Source: Blastococcus saxobsidens DD2
Lineage (GTDB): Bacteria > Actinomycetota > Actinomycetes > Mycobacteriales > Geodermatophilaceae
Assembly: GCF_000284015.1 (NCBI RefSeq)
Contig: NC_016943.1
Coordinates: 4,753,541-4,817,540 of the forward strand
Length of the DNA stretch: 64,000 bases
Direction: 5' to 3'
Shown here one piece after another: positions 26,132-35,701 of the stretch. Below the pieces are notes generated by a model that was not told the DNA's origin, ran no database searches, and was given only the letters and a program-made list of their open reading frames with translations. Positions within the stretch are counted from its first letter, which is position 1. Each line of letters begins with the position of its first letter. Both the position numbers and the translations under genes were made by a program.

Positions 26132-27916
26132 TCAGACACCGTGGGTCTGGAGCCACAGCTCCAGCAGGCCCAGCTGCCACAGCTTGTTGCCGCGCAGCGG
26201 CGTGAGCTCGCCGTTGGGGTCGGTGAGCAGCTCGCGCACGTACTCCGGCCGGAACAGGCCGCGGTCGCGGGCGGCGTCGCTGGACAGGGCGTCGCGGACG
26301 AGGCCGAGCACCTTGCCCTCGAGGTGGGTGATGGCCGGGACCGGGAAGTAGCCCTTGGGCCGGTCGATGACCTCCGGCGGGATGATCCGGCGCCCGATCG
26401 CCTTGAGCACACCCTTGCCGCCGTCGGCCAGCTTCAGCTCCGGCGGGCACATCGCGGCGAGCTCGACCAGGTCGTGGTCGAGGAACGGCACCCGCGCCTC
26501 CAGGCCCCAGGCCATGGACATGTTGTCGACCCGCTTGACCGGGTCGTCGACCAGCATGATCTCGCTGTCGAGGCGCAGCGCGGCGTCGACGGCGGTCTCC
26601 GCGCCCGGCGCCTCCATGTGGGCGCGGACGAAGGCGAGGCTCGGGTCCTCGGCCAACGCGTACCGGTCGGAGACCACCCGGCCCATCTGGGCGTGGTCGC
26701 GGTCGAAGAACGCCTTCGCGTAGGTCTGCACCGCCTGCTCGCGGCCGACGCCGGCCAGCGGCGGGTACCAGTGGTAGCCGGCGAAGACCTCGTCGGCGCC
26801 CTGCCCCGACTGGACGACGCGGATCGACTGCGACACCCGCTCGCTCAGCAGGTCGAAGGCGACCGCGTCATGGCTGACCATCGGCTCCGCCATCGCGCTG
26901 ATGGCGTGCCCGAGCGAACCGGCGAGCTCGTCGGACCCGACCCGGATGCGGTGGTGGTCGGTGCCGAAGTGCTCGGCGATGACGTCGGAGTACTGGAACT
27001 CGTCGCCCTCCCGGCCACCGACCGACTCGAAGCCGATCGAGTACGTGGCCAGGCCGGTCTGCCCCTCCTGAGCCAGCAGGCCCACGATCAGGCTGGAGTC
27101 CAGCCCGCCGGAGAGCAGCACGCCGACCGGGATGTCGGCGACCAGGCGACGGCGGACGGCGACCCGCAGCGCCTCCTCGATCGCGTCCTCCCAGTCGCGG
27201 GCCGACCAGTTCGCGTGCTCGGGCCGGCGCTCGTAGGCCGCCTCCCAGTAGCGGTGCTCGCGACTGGTGCCGTCGGGCTCGATCACCCGCACGGTGGCCG
27301 GGGGCAGCTTGCGGACGCCGTTGAGGATCGTCCGCGGCGCCGGGACGATCGCGTGCCAGGTGAGGTAGTGGTGGAGGGCGACCGGGTCGATGGAGGTGTC
27401 GACGTCCCCGGCACGGAGCAGGGCCGGCAGCGTGGAGGCGAACCGGAGCCGCTTGCCCGGCGTCTCCGACACGTAGAGCGGCTTGATGCCGAGCCGGTCG
27501 CGGGCCATGACCATCCGGTCGGTGTCCCGCTCGTGGATCACGAAGGCGAACATCCCGTGCAGCCGGCGCAGGACGTCGGTGCCCCAGTGGGCGTAACCCT
27601 TGAGGATCACCTCGGTGTCGCTCTGCGAGAAGAAGCGGTAGCCGTGGCCCTCGAGCTCGGCCCGCAGCTCCCGGTAGTTGTAGATGCACCCGTTGAAGAC
27701 CCCGGACAGGCCGAGCTGGGAGTCGACCATCGGCTGGGAGCCGCAGGTGGAGAGGTCGATGACCGAGAGTCGGCGGTGCCCGAAGGTGACCCGGCCGGTG
27801 CTCCAGAACCCCTGCCCGTCGGGGCCGCGGGGAACCATCGACTCCACCATGCGGACGACCGCTGCGGTATCGGCCATCGAGCCGTCGAACGTGATCTCGC
27901 CACTGAGGCCGCACAT
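26132..27916 (-). CDS. N-acetylglutaminylglutamine amidotransferase (AsnB-like)
   Basis: A 594-residue class II amidotransferase. The start is set at MCGLSGEI because Cys2 becomes the N-terminal nucleophile that takes ammonia from glutamine. The glutaminase domain has FNGCIYNYRELR and SDTEVILKGYAHWG, and the synthetase domain has the ATP-binding loop GVLLSGGLDSSLIVGLL plus QGADEVFAGYHWYPP. AsnB relatives next to the acetylating ATP-grasp enzyme are the NAGGN amidotransferases that amidate N-acetylglutaminylglutamine. Asparagine synthesis is the alternative, but the neighbour argues against it. First gene of the two-gene operon. Confidence 0.9.
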   Translation of the reverse strand: MCGLSGEITFDGSMADTAAVVRMVESMVPRGPDGQGFWSTGRVTFGHRRLSVIDLSTCGSQPMVDSQLGLSGVFNGCIYNYRELRAELEGHGYRFFSQSDTEVILKGYAHWGTDVLRRLHGMFAFVIHERDTDRMVMARDRLGIKPLYVSETPGKRLRFASTLPALLRAGDVDTSIDPVALHHYLTWHAIVPAPRTILNGVRKLPPATVRVIEPDGTSREHRYWEAAYERRPEHANWSARDWEDAIEEALRVAVRRRLVADIPVGVLLSGGLDSSLIVGLLAQEGQTGLATYSIGFESVGGREGDEFQYSDVIAEHFGTDHHRIRVGSDELAGSLGHAISAMAEPMVSHDAVAFDLLSERVSQSIRVVQSGQGADEVFAGYHWYPPLAGVGREQAVQTYAKAFFDRDHAQMGRVVSDRYALAEDPSLAFVRAHMEAPGAETAVDAALRLDSEIMLVDDPVKRVDNMSMAWGLEARVPFLDHDLVELAAMCPPELKLADGGKGVLKAIGRRIIPPEVIDRPKGYFPVPAITHLEGKVLGLVRDALSSDAARDRGLFRPEYVRELLTDPNGELTPLRGNKLWQLGLLELWLQTHGV

Positions 27917-28033
27917 ACGGAACGATCTAACTCGCGTCGTTCGGTCCCCGCGACGGGGGGGTGCCTCCGATCGGGGATGCGTGGCGCAGGTCACTCACGG
28001 TTCCACGTGGAACGACGGCGGGGGCCCAGGCGG

Positions 28034-29575
28034 TCAACCCCGGGGCTTCGGCCCGGCGTGCGCCGGTCGCCGTCCCTGCTGCTGGGCCGCCGGATCGGTG
28101 GACCCGGTGAGCGCCTGCGCTGCGGCGACGACGTCGACCAGGCCGGTGCCCTTGTCGTAGGAGCTGCTGTAGCCGCCGACGGACTGGTAGGCCGCGCCGT
28201 CGGTGAACCGGTGGGCGGTGCTCTTCAGCGCGACCTCGATCTCGGCCGGGGTGGCCGTCGGGTCCGCCTGGAACAACTGGGCCACGATGCCGGCCACGTG
28301 CGGGGCGGCCATCGACGTCCCGCTGATCGTGTTGAAGGTGCCGAGATCGAGCAGCCCCGGACCGTTGCGGAAGTCCAGGCCGGTCGAGCAGATCGGCAGG
28401 TACGGGCGGCAGGCGGAGGTGATGTCCTCGCCGGGCGCGGCGAGGTCCGGCCAGGTGGAGGGGTCGGCCGCGGCGCCGCGGGAGGAGTACTCGCTGACCA
28501 CGCCGTCGCGGGTGCCGGTGTCCTGGTCGTGGTACGAGGCCACCGACAGGATGCCGCCGGTCGGGTCCTGGCCGGGCGGGTTGGTGAGCGACGCCGACCC
28601 GTCGCCGCCGTCGTTGCCGGCCGCCCAGACCGTGACGACGCCCTCGGCGGCCAGGGCGCGCTGCAGCTTCACCGTGGCCGAGTCCGGGTCGAACTCGCCG
28701 CCGCCGCTGGGCCCGTAGCTGTTGTTGGTCACCTTGATCGGCGGGCAGACCTCGGCCGGGACGCCGTCGCCGCAGGGCGCCTCGTGGTTCTCCAGCACCC
28801 AGTTCAGCGCCGAGTCGGCCCCCACGATCAGCAGCACGGCCCCGGTGGAGATGGAGACCAGGCTCGCGCCGGGGGCCGCGCCGGTGAGCTGCCCGCCGTC
28901 GGTCAGCGTCGTCGGCCGGCCGGCGACGATCCCGCTCACGTGCGTGCCGTGCCCGCCCACCGCCAGCGTGTCGGTGTCGACGACGCCCGGGACCGGGACC
29001 ACGCAGTCGAGGGTGGCGCCGGCCTCCACGAGGCACAGGCTCTTGAGGTTGGCGACGACGGCGCTGCTGCCGTCGGGGTTGCGGAAGTACGGGTGGCTCG
29101 GGTCGATGCCGGAGTCGATGACGGCCACCGAGACGCCGCTGCCGTCGAGGGGCTGACCGTTCGCGCCGGTGAGCGTGGCCACCGCCTCCGCGCCGCGGGT
29201 GGCGGTGCCGGAGGTCTCCTGGGTGAACTCGATGGGCGTGTTGCCCTCGAGATAGGTGACGCCGGGCCGGCTGCGGGCGTCCTGGATCTGGGCAGCGGTG
29301 CCGGAGGCGACCACGACGCCGATCCGCTCGAACTCGGTGACCGGGCGCATGCCGGTGGCGGTCACGGCCGCCCGTGCGGCGGTGATGTCCGTGCCGTGCA
29401 CCAGCACCGTGGTCGGCGTCGCCGCGGCGAGGGAGGTGAGCTGGTGGGCCAGGAACTCCTGCACCGGGGCGAGCGGCGGACCGGAGGGCTGGGCCTGGGC
29501 GGGGGCGGCGAGCAGGGCGCCGGCGACGACGGCGCCGGACACCACCCCGAGCAGGCGGCGGGACGACGGGTTCAT
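28034..29575 (-). CDS. Secreted subtilisin-like serine protease (S8)
   Basis: A 513-residue preproprotein. A signal peptide covers about residues 1-28 (hydrophobic core, then AAPAQA cleavage). An inhibitor-type propeptide follows to about 125, then the subtilase domain with catalytic Asp in VAVIDSGIDPSHP, His in GGHGTHVSGIVAG, oxyanion Asn in VWAAGNDGG and Ser in ISGTSMAAPHVAG. Two or more cysteines (SLCLVEAG, DCVVP, ITSACRPYLPICS) suggest disulfides. There is no C-terminal anchor, so it is probably released. The ATG at 29575 follows gcgaggagcg. It probably digests extracellular protein. It is not clearly in an operon. Confidence 0.92.
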   Translation of the reverse strand: MNPSSRRLLGVVSGAVVAGALLAAPAQAQPSGPPLAPVQEFLAHQLTSLAAATPTTVLVHGTDITAARAAVTATGMRPVTEFERIGVVVASGTAAQIQDARSRPGVTYLEGNTPIEFTQETSGTATRGAEAVATLTGANGQPLDGSGVSVAVIDSGIDPSHPYFRNPDGSSAVVANLKSLCLVEAGATLDCVVPVPGVVDTDTLAVGGHGTHVSGIVAGRPTTLTDGGQLTGAAPGASLVSISTGAVLLIVGADSALNWVLENHEAPCGDGVPAEVCPPIKVTNNSYGPSGGGEFDPDSATVKLQRALAAEGVVTVWAAGNDGGDGSASLTNPPGQDPTGGILSVASYHDQDTGTRDGVVSEYSSRGAAADPSTWPDLAAPGEDITSACRPYLPICSTGLDFRNGPGLLDLGTFNTISGTSMAAPHVAGIVAQLFQADPTATPAEIEVALKSTAHRFTDGAAYQSVGGYSSSYDKGTGLVDVVAAAQALTGSTDPAAQQQGRRPAHAGPKPRG

Positions 29576-30054
29576 GAGCGCTCCTCGCGGTATCCGGCGG
29601 ACGTGCCCGGACAACGAGGCTGCGCCGTAGGGGTTACTGCGGAGTTACGGTCACCTCCAGGGGACCGCGACCAGGTGCCCGTCGCGCATCGCCACGATCC
29701 GGTCGGAATACCCGGCGGCGACGTCGACCTCGTGGACGACGAGCACCACGGTCCGGCCGAGCTCGTCGGCCATGCCGCGCAGCATCCGCATCTGCCACGC
29801 AGACCCACCACGATCGCCGTGGCGATGACCAGGCCGACGGTGGTGAGGCGGCCCTGACCTGCCAGACCGGCCCTGCGCGGTCCACGTCGGGGGCCCCGGA
29901 ATGGTGGGGAGGGGGCAACCCCGCAGGGAGCCGGGTGCGCACGCGCGAACCCGCCGGCGCCGTCCCGGGACCGGGGCCCCGCATCGGGCCGCGGGTGCAC
30001 CCGACGGGAGGATGAGCGCGTGCCGCTCCTCTCCTCGCGTCCCGGGCGGGCGCG
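29576..30054. other. Region with transporter remnants and no intact gene
   Basis: These 479 bases separate the subtilase and the first small membrane protein. The left part carries the end of an ABC ATPase gene (29651-29791) and, just upstream in another frame, a hydrophobic TTVGLVIATAIVVGL segment that could be the start of a permease. The remainder (about 29880-30054) shows no gene I can support. Confidence 0.5.
29651..29791 (-). pseudogene. Fossil 3' end of siderophore-type ABC ATPase gene
   Basis: Read on the minus strand these 47 codons give MRMLRGMADELGRTVVLVVH, then EVDVAAGYSDRIVAMRDGHL and AVPWR with a stop. The sequence ELGRTVVLVVHEVDVAAGYSDRI is the H-loop and D-region end of FepC/FhuC-like ATPases that drive iron-siderophore import. 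The Walker A, signature and Walker B parts are absent, so the gene is a remnant. A membrane-like segment upstream in another frame may come from the partner permease, suggesting deletion inside a transporter operon. Confidence 0.65.
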
Positions 30055-30420
30055 GTGACGCTCGTGCTCGTGGTCGCCGCGACCGTCGTCGCCGGCGTGG
30101 TCACCCTCCTCGGCCTGGCCTCGACGGTGGCCGGCCGCCGCATCGGCCTGCTGCACCTCGCGGGGGCCGGCGTGCTGGAGGCGCTGCTGGTGGTGCAGGC
30201 GGTGGTGGCGGGCATCGCCATGGCCGGTGGCGACGCACCAGCGGACACCCCGACGTTCCTCAGCTATCTGTTCGGCGTCCTGCTGATCCCGGTGGCCGGT
30301 GTGCTGTGGGCGCGGTCCGAGCCCACCCGCTGGGCCGGCACGATCCTCGCCGTCGCCTCGGCGGCGGCCGGCGTCATGGTGTGGCGGCTGCTGCAGCTCT
30401 GGGAGGCCACCGGTGCCTGA
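30055..30420 (+). CDS. Small integral membrane protein, four helices
   Basis: A 121-residue hydrophobic protein with about four membrane segments: near residues 3-25, 35-58, 64-85 and 95-115. No functional motif is visible. The GTG at 30055 is the first plausible start for the first helix. The gene overlaps the next membrane-protein gene by eight bases, so the two products may act together. Similar tandem small membrane proteins occur widely in actinobacteria without assigned function. The function is not known to me. Confidence 0.7.
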   Translation: MTLVLVVAATVVAGVVTLLGLASTVAGRRIGLLHLAGAGVLEALLVVQAVVAGIAMAGGDAPADTPTFLSYLFGVLLIPVAGVLWARSEPTRWAGTILAVASAAAGVMVWRLLQLWEATGA

Positions 30421-30844
30421 GCGGAACCTGCTGGGCGCCCCCGCCGCCCGCGGCGGATCCGGCGCCGGGCCCGCCCGCGCGGTCGTCGTCGTCTACGCCG
30501 TGTTCGCGCTGGCGGCCGGCGCCCGGTCCGTCGTGCAGCTGAGCACCCGGTTCGACGTCGCGCCGCTGGCCTACCTGCTGTCGGCCTTCGCCGCCGCGGT
30601 CTACCTGGTGGCCGCGGCCGGGCTGGCCCGTGGCGGCAACGGCGGCCGGCGGACGGCGCTGGTGGCGATCAGCGTGGAGCTGGCCGGCGTGCTGGGCGTC
30701 GGCACCCTCACCGTGGTCGACCCGGCGGCGTTCCCGGACGAGACGGTGTGGTCGGCCTACGGGCAGGGTTACCTGTTCATCCCGCTCGTCCTGCCGGTGC
30801 TGGGCCTGCTCCTGCTGCGACGCAGGCGCGGCACCGCGGACTAG
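30413..30844 (+). CDS. Small integral membrane protein, partner of previous gene
   Basis: A 143-residue protein with about four membrane segments (roughly residues 22-42, 52-74, 80-100 and 115-137) and an arginine-rich end RRRRGTAD. The GTG at 30413 sits inside the end of the preceding gene, giving translational coupling. Its stop meets the convergent glycine-rich protein gene, and the two coding ends overlap as annotated. No catalytic or ligand motif is visible. Confidence 0.7.
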   Translation: MPERNLLGAPAARGGSGAGPARAVVVVYAVFALAAGARSVVQLSTRFDVAPLAYLLSAFAAAVYLVAAAGLARGGNGGRRTALVAISVELAGVLGVGTLTVVDPAAFPDETVWSAYGQGYLFIPLVLPVLGLLLLRRRRGTAD

Positions 30845-31493
30845 AAGTCCCCGCCCCCGAAGCCCCGCCCCCGAAGTCGCCGCCGCCGAAGCCCCCGTCG
30901 TAGCCGTCGTAGCTCTCGTAGCCGCCGGCACCCGCGCCGTCCTCGTAACCGGCGGCGTTGGCCTCCTCGTCGCCGCCGCCGAACAGCCCACTGTCACCCA
31001 GGCCGGTGTCGAAGAGCGCGTCGGCCACCGCGGTGCCGACGACGAGCCCGCCGATGGTGCCGAGCATGCTGCCGCCGATGATCCCGCCCATGCCGGGACC
31101 GCGGGATCCCGGACCGTAGCCGCCGCGGGCCGGACCGCTGAACGTGCGCTCCATGAAGCCGGGTTGCCGCAGTTCGGCGCGGGTCGCCGTCCGGGCCAGG
31201 GTCCGCGGGTCGTCGCCGGTCGGCCGTTCACCGGCGGGGACGGCGTCGCTGAGCTGGGCCAGCACCTCCCGCCGCTGGTCGGGGGTGAGCTGCGCGAACG
31301 CCTCCGCGTGCGCCTGCTCGATCTGGTCCGGCGGGGCGGTCCGCAGCAGGTACCGGTACCGCTCGATCGCCTGCTGGTCGGCCGACGGCGGCGGGGGCTG
31401 AGCGTAGCCCGGCTCGGACCCGTCGTCGTAGCCCGCGTAGCGCCGGTCGTCGTGCTGCCGCCTGCGGCCGAAGAGCCGGTCGAGCAGTCCCAT
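30777..31493 (-). CDS. Glycine-rich uncharacterised protein, 3' end probably frameshifted
   Basis: A 238-residue protein starting MGLLDRLFGRRR, with a conserved-looking central part (AFAQLTPDQRREVLAQLSDAVP), a glycine-rich hydrophobic stretch and a tail of Gly/Phe/Asp repeats. Family members I recall end in DF-type repeats. Here the frame instead runs on for 68 bases into the convergent membrane gene. One base short in the tract at 30862-30873 explains this: restoring it would give FGGGDF and a TAG at 30841-30843, next to the neighbour's stop. The extended C-terminus is therefore probably not native. Function unknown. Confidence 0.6.
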   Translation of the reverse strand: MGLLDRLFGRRRQHDDRRYAGYDDGSEPGYAQPPPPSADQQAIERYRYLLRTAPPDQIEQAHAEAFAQLTPDQRREVLAQLSDAVPAGERPTGDDPRTLARTATRAELRQPGFMERTFSGPARGGYGPGSRGPGMGGIIGGSMLGTIGGLVVGTAVADALFDTGLGDSGLFGGGDEEANAAGYEDGAGAGGYESYDGYDGGFGGGDFGGGASGAGTSSPRCRACVAAGAGPAPAGRAG

Positions 31494-31569
31494 CGGAGTC
31501 CCTCCTCGCGTCGGTGGCACGCGAACCTGGTGCCGGAGGTGCCCCGGATCCGGCGTCAGGAACCGCCGG

Positions 31570-32085
31570 TCAGGCCTCGTCGCTGCGCAGCAGCCCGTAC
31601 GCGCCGCGGTGGAACAGCAGGGGACGGCGGTCCGGTGCGGCATCGAGGTCGAGCACCCGGGCCACGACGATGGTGTGGTCGCCGCCGTCGTACTCGGCCC
31701 ACAGCTCGCCGTCGATCCAGGCCACGACGTCCTCCAGCACGGGGGAACCGTGCGCGCTCGGCGTCCACCGCACGCCGGCGAACTTGTCAGCGCCCGACCG
31801 GGCGAAGTTCTGCGAGACGGCGTCCTGCCCCTCGGCCAGCACGTTGACGCAGAACCGGCCGATGTCCCGCAGCCGGGCCCACGTGCGGGAGGTCCGGGCC
31901 GGCGCCAGGGCCACCAGCGGCGGGTCCAGGGACAGGGAGCTGAACGACTGGCAGGTGAACCCGATCGGCCCCTCGGGGGCGTCGGCGGTGACCACGGTGA
32001 CCCCGGAGGCGAAGTGGCCGAGCACCTCGCGCATCAGCCGGGGGTCGACGATCCGGGTCGGCCCCGCGGCTCCGTCGGCCACCAT
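31570..32085 (-). CDS. Flavin reductase-like FMN-binding protein
   Basis: A 171-residue protein of the flavin reductase (DIM6/NtaB) family. Typical stretches are HFASGVTVVTADAPEGPIG, FTCQSFSSLSLDPPLVALAP, RFCVNVLAEGQ and HTIVVARVLDLDA. Such proteins reduce FMN or FAD with NAD(P)H, often to feed a two-component monooxygenase, but no monooxygenase is adjacent. It overlaps the HMG-CoA lyase gene by one base (TGATG), so it is translated after it. The pairing with HMG-CoA lyase may reflect leucine or terpenoid breakdown. That is inference. Confidence 0.85.
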   Translation of the reverse strand: MVADGAAGPTRIVDPRLMREVLGHFASGVTVVTADAPEGPIGFTCQSFSSLSLDPPLVALAPARTSRTWARLRDIGRFCVNVLAEGQDAVSQNFARSGADKFAGVRWTPSAHGSPVLEDVVAWIDGELWAEYDGGDHTIVVARVLDLDAAPDRRPLLFHRGAYGLLRSDEA

Positions 32086-33020
32086 CAGCTCGCCCCGGCC
32101 GGGCGCGGGACCGACCGGCCACCGGCCCGGTAGAGCGAGCTCGGCAGCTCGTGGCCGACGGCGTCCTCGGTGACCCGGGCGGCGGCCAGCAGCGCATCCA
32201 GGTCCAGGCCGGTGCGCACGCCGGACTCCTCGAGCATGTAGACCAGCTCCTCGGTGGCGATGTTGCCGCTGGCTCCGGGGGCGAACGGGCAGCCGCCCAG
32301 CCCGCCCACCGACGCGTCGAGCTGGGTGACGCCGGCCTGCACCGCCGCCAGCGCGTTGGCCTGGCCGGTGCCGCGGGTGTCGTGGAAGTGCACGCCCACG
32401 GCGATGCCCGGGCACGCGCGCCGGACGGCGCCGACCAGGGTGACCACGCGCAGCGGCGTCGTCGTCCCGATGGTGTCGCCGAGGCAGAGCTGGTCGGCGC
32501 CGGCCGTGACCGCCGCCCGGGCGACGTCGACGGTGCGGGCCACCGGGGTCCGGCCGTCGAACGGACAGTCCCACGCCGTCGCGATGATGACCTCGAGGGA
32601 TCCCCCGGCGCCGTGCGCCAGGCCGGCGATCTCGCTGACCGCGGCGACCGCCTCGGCGGTGCTGCGCCCGGCATTCGCCCGGCTGTGCCCGTCGGAGGCG
32701 GAGACGACGTACTCGAGGTGGGCGACGCCGGCGTCCACGGCCCGCACGGCACCGCGCGGGTTGGCGACCAGCGCCGACCAGTGCACCTCCGGCCAACGGG
32801 TCAGCTCGGCCGCCACCTGGTCGGCGTCGGCGAGCGCGGGCACGGCCTTCGGGGACACGAACGACGTCGCCTCGATGCGGCGGACCCCGGTGGCCACGAG
32901 GGCCTCCAGCATCGCCAGCTTGGCCTCCAGCGGCACGGGGGCCTCCAGCTGGAGCCCGTCGCGCATGCCCACCTCGCGCACGTCGACCGAGGTGGGCAGG
33001 ACCAGGTCGAACTCGAACAT
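32085..33020 (-). CDS. Hydroxymethylglutaryl-CoA lyase
   Basis: A 311-residue TIM-barrel lyase that splits HMG-CoA into acetoacetate and acetyl-CoA, the last step of leucine breakdown. Family motifs are complete: VREVGMRDGLQLE (divalent-metal Asp, catalytic Arg), SASDGHSRANAGRS, GVHFHDTRGTGQAN (metal His pair) and GGLGGCPFAPGASGN with the active cysteine. I start at the ATG at 33020, after gaggagacgc, because MFEFDLVLP precedes the barrel. The frame is open further upstream but without homology. It is operonic with the flavin reductase. Other leucine-pathway genes are not in the window. Confidence 0.9.
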   Translation of the reverse strand: MFEFDLVLPTSVDVREVGMRDGLQLEAPVPLEAKLAMLEALVATGVRRIEATSFVSPKAVPALADADQVAAELTRWPEVHWSALVANPRGAVRAVDAGVAHLEYVVSASDGHSRANAGRSTAEAVAAVSEIAGLAHGAGGSLEVIIATAWDCPFDGRTPVARTVDVARAAVTAGADQLCLGDTIGTTTPLRVVTLVGAVRRACPGIAVGVHFHDTRGTGQANALAAVQAGVTQLDASVGGLGGCPFAPGASGNIATEELVYMLEESGVRTGLDLDALLAAARVTEDAVGHELPSSLYRAGGRSVPRPAGAS

Positions 33021-33179
33021 CTGCGTCTCCTCGGTGCGGCGATCGGCTACGCCCGCAATCCTCCACCCCGCCCCGGTCGTTCCCTCGATCAGGCGTTCCG
33101 GGTCGGATCCGACCCGCCCGGGGAGCACATCCGGCGCCCGGTCCACCAAGATGTGTGCAGGTACGGGAGGTGGGAAGTG

Positions 33180-34079
33180 GTGGAGGTGGCGGATGCGCTA
33201 CCCCCGGCGGACCGGCGGAGTGCTTTCGCCAACGCGCCGATGGGGATCGCGCTGACGACCCCTGCCGGTCTCCTGGTCGACGTCAACCCGGCGCTGTCGG
33301 ACATGACGGGGCGGGCTCCCGAGGAGCTGAGCGGCCGCTCGGTCCTGGACTTCGTGCACCGGGACGTGGTCGCCGCCGCGCGGCAGGCGCACGCAGTCTT
33401 CACCGCCGCGCCCGATCGGCCGCTGCGCCTCGAGACCCGGCTGGTCCGTGCCGACGGCTCCGAGGTCCCGGTGCAGATCACCGCGTCGTGGGTGCCGGAG
33501 AACCCCGAGGGGCAGCCGGCGCACCTGGTGCTGATCGTCGAGGACATCACCGAGCGCAAGGCGCTGGAGGCCCAGCTGGTCCACCGCTCGCTGCACGACC
33601 CGCTCACCGGGCTGCCCAACCGGCTGCTGTTCCAGGACCGGCTGCGGCACGCGCTGGACCGGGGACACCGCGAGGACACCCCGACCTGCGTGCTGATCAT
33701 CGACCTGGACGGCTTCAAGGCGATCAACGACGAGCTGGGCCACCCGATGGGTGACCGCGTGCTCGTCTCCTTCGCCGAGCGGCTGCAGTCGGTGCTGCGG
33801 GCCAGCGACACCGCGGCCCGCCTGGGCGGCGACGAGTTCAGCATCGTCTGCGAGAACACCGAGCGGGCCGACGCCGTGGCGCTGGCCGACCGGCTGCGCA
33901 CCACGGTCACCGAGCCGCTCGACCTCGACGGGACCCGCGTGCCCGTGGGCATCAGCATCGGCATCGGCACGGTGCGGGGCGGCGAGGAGCCCGAGACGGT
34001 GTACGAGCGGGTCGTGCGCGAGGCGGACGACGACATGTACACCGACAAGTCGCGCCGCCGTCGGACCCGGCGCCGCTGA
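33180..34079 (+). CDS. PAS-GGDEF diguanylate cyclase
   Basis: A 299-residue cytoplasmic protein. A PAS domain covers about residues 10-125 ([20 protein letters not shown], then [20 protein letters not shown]). A GGDEF domain follows ([17 protein letters not shown], then [11 protein letters not shown]), with an intact GGDEF loop and an RASD inhibitory site five residues before it. It should make cyclic-di-GMP from GTP, with feedback inhibition, under control of whatever the PAS senses. The domain ends in an arginine-rich tail. A start at GTG 33180 gives ideal spacing from ggagg. GTG 33177 is equally possible. No EAL domain is present. Confidence 0.88.
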   Translation: MEVADALPPADRRSAFANAPMGIALTTPAGLLVDVNPALSDMTGRAPEELSGRSVLDFVHRDVVAAARQAHAVFTAAPDRPLRLETRLVRADGSEVPVQITASWVPENPEGQPAHLVLIVEDITERKALEAQLVHRSLHDPLTGLPNRLLFQDRLRHALDRGHREDTPTCVLIIDLDGFKAINDELGHPMGDRVLVSFAERLQSVLRASDTAARLGGDEFSIVCENTERADAVALADRLRTTVTEPLDLDGTRVPVGISIGIGTVRGGEEPETVYERVVREADDDMYTDKSRRRRTRRR

Positions 34080-34170
34080 CGCGCCGGCGTCGGCCACCCT
34101 CTCCGTCGGCCCGCTGATCGGCGCGGCCCTGTCACCCGTCGAGCTCCGACCCGGCCGAGAGGAACGCCCC

Positions 34171-35688
34171 GTGAGCCAGTACGTCGCCGCGATCGACCAG
34201 GGCACCACCAGCACCCGGTGCATGATCTTCGACCACGACGGTGCGGTGGTGTCGGTCGGCCAGAAGGAGCACCAGCAGATCTTTCCGCGGGCCGGATGGG
34301 TGGAGCACGACGCGCTGGAGATCTGGGGCAACACCCGGGAGGTGGTCGGCCAGGCCCTCGCGCGCAGCGACGTGGGACCGGCCGACGTCGTCGCCGTGGG
34401 CATCACGAACCAGCGCGAGACGGCGGTGGTCTGGGACCGGGCGACCGGCCGGCCGGTCCACAACGCGATCGTCTGGCAGGACACCCGCACCACGACGATC
34501 ATCGAGGAGCTGGGCCGCCTGGGCGGCGGCGCGAACCGGTACAAGGACACCGTCGGCCTGCCGCTGGCCACCTACTTCGCCGGCCCGAAGGTCCGCTGGA
34601 TCCTGGACAACGTCGACGGCGTCCGGGAGCGCGCCGAGCGCGGCGAGCTGCTCATGGGGACCATCGACTCCTGGCTGATCTGGAACATGACCGGCGGCCC
34701 CGACGGCGGGCAGCACCTCACCGACGTCTCCAACGCCTCCCGCACCATGCTCATGGACTACCGGACGCTGGCCTGGGACGAGTCCATCGCCGAGGAGATG
34801 GGCATCCCGGTGTCGATGCTCCCGGAGATCCGCTCCAACTCCGAGGAGTACGGCCGCGGGCGCCCCTCCGGCTTCCTCGCCGGGGTGCCGATCGCCGGGT
34901 CGCTGGGCGACCAGCAGGCGGCGACGTTCGGGCAGGTCTGCTTCGCGCGCGGGATGGCCAAGAACACCTACGGCACCGGCAACTTCATGCTGCTCAACAC
35001 CGGGGAGGAAGCGGTCCGGTCGGAGAACGGCCTGCTCACCACGCTGTGCTACCAGCTCGGGACCGCCAAGCCGGTGTACGCGCTGGAGGGCTCGATCGCC
35101 GTCACCGGATCGCTCGTGCAGTGGGTGCGCGACAACCTGGGGCTGATCTCGGCGGCTCCCGAGATCGAGGACCTGGCCCGCTCCGTCGAGGACAACGGCG
35201 GCGCCTACGTCGTGCCGGCCTTCTCCGGGCTGTTCGCCCCGCACTGGCGCGCCGACGCCCGCGGCGCGGTGGTCGGCCTGACCCGCTTCGTCACCAAGGG
35301 GCATCTCGCCCGGGCGGTGCTCGAGGCCACCGCGTACCAGACCCGCGAGGTGCTCGACGCGATGAACGCCGACTCCGGCGTCGACCTGACCGAGCTCCGG
35401 GTCGACGGCGGGATGGTGGGCAACGAGCTGCTCATGCAGTTCCAGGCCGACCTGCTCGACGTCCCGGTCATCCGGCCGAGGATCGCGGAGACCACCGCAC
35501 TGGGGGCGGCGTACGCCGCGGGCCTGGCCGTCGGCTTCTGGTCCGACCTGGACGAGCTGACCGCCAAGTGGTCGGAGGACCGGCGCTGGGAGCCGCGGAT
35601 GCCCGCCGAGGAGCGGGAGCGGAACTACCGCAACTGGCAGAAGGCGGTGACCAAGTCGCTGGACTGGGTGGACGAGGACGTCAGCTGA
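34171..35688 (+). CDS. glpK: Glycerol kinase
   Basis: A 505-residue FGGY kinase of standard GlpK length that phosphorylates glycerol to glycerol 3-phosphate using ATP. Diagnostic pieces are [21 protein letters not shown] (phosphate loop, abridged), [37 protein letters not shown] and [20 protein letters not shown]. The start GTG lies after cgagaggaac. It is monocistronic. No glpF or glpD is adjacent. It converges on the GH13 gene pair with only 13 bases between stops. Confidence 0.96.
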   Translation: MSQYVAAIDQGTTSTRCMIFDHDGAVVSVGQKEHQQIFPRAGWVEHDALEIWGNTREVVGQALARSDVGPADVVAVGITNQRETAVVWDRATGRPVHNAIVWQDTRTTTIIEELGRLGGGANRYKDTVGLPLATYFAGPKVRWILDNVDGVRERAERGELLMGTIDSWLIWNMTGGPDGGQHLTDVSNASRTMLMDYRTLAWDESIAEEMGIPVSMLPEIRSNSEEYGRGRPSGFLAGVPIAGSLGDQQAATFGQVCFARGMAKNTYGTGNFMLLNTGEEAVRSENGLLTTLCYQLGTAKPVYALEGSIAVTGSLVQWVRDNLGLISAAPEIEDLARSVEDNGGAYVVPAFSGLFAPHWRADARGAVVGLTRFVTKGHLARAVLEATAYQTREVLDAMNADSGVDLTELRVDGGMVGNELLMQFQADLLDVPVIRPRIAETTALGAAYAAGLAVGFWSDLDELTAKWSEDRRWEPRMPAEERERNYRNWQKAVTKSLDWVDEDVS

Positions 35689-35701
35689 GCTGCTGACGCC
35701 G

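Noticed and set aside
26120-29857. A 1245-codon rightward open frame, and similar long ones at 10326-12989, 19698-22319 and 3580-4578
   Set aside because: They lie opposite well-supported genes (NAGGN operon and subtilase, cheA, otsA/crcB, cheR). High GC makes antisense frames open by chance, and their translations show no family motifs.
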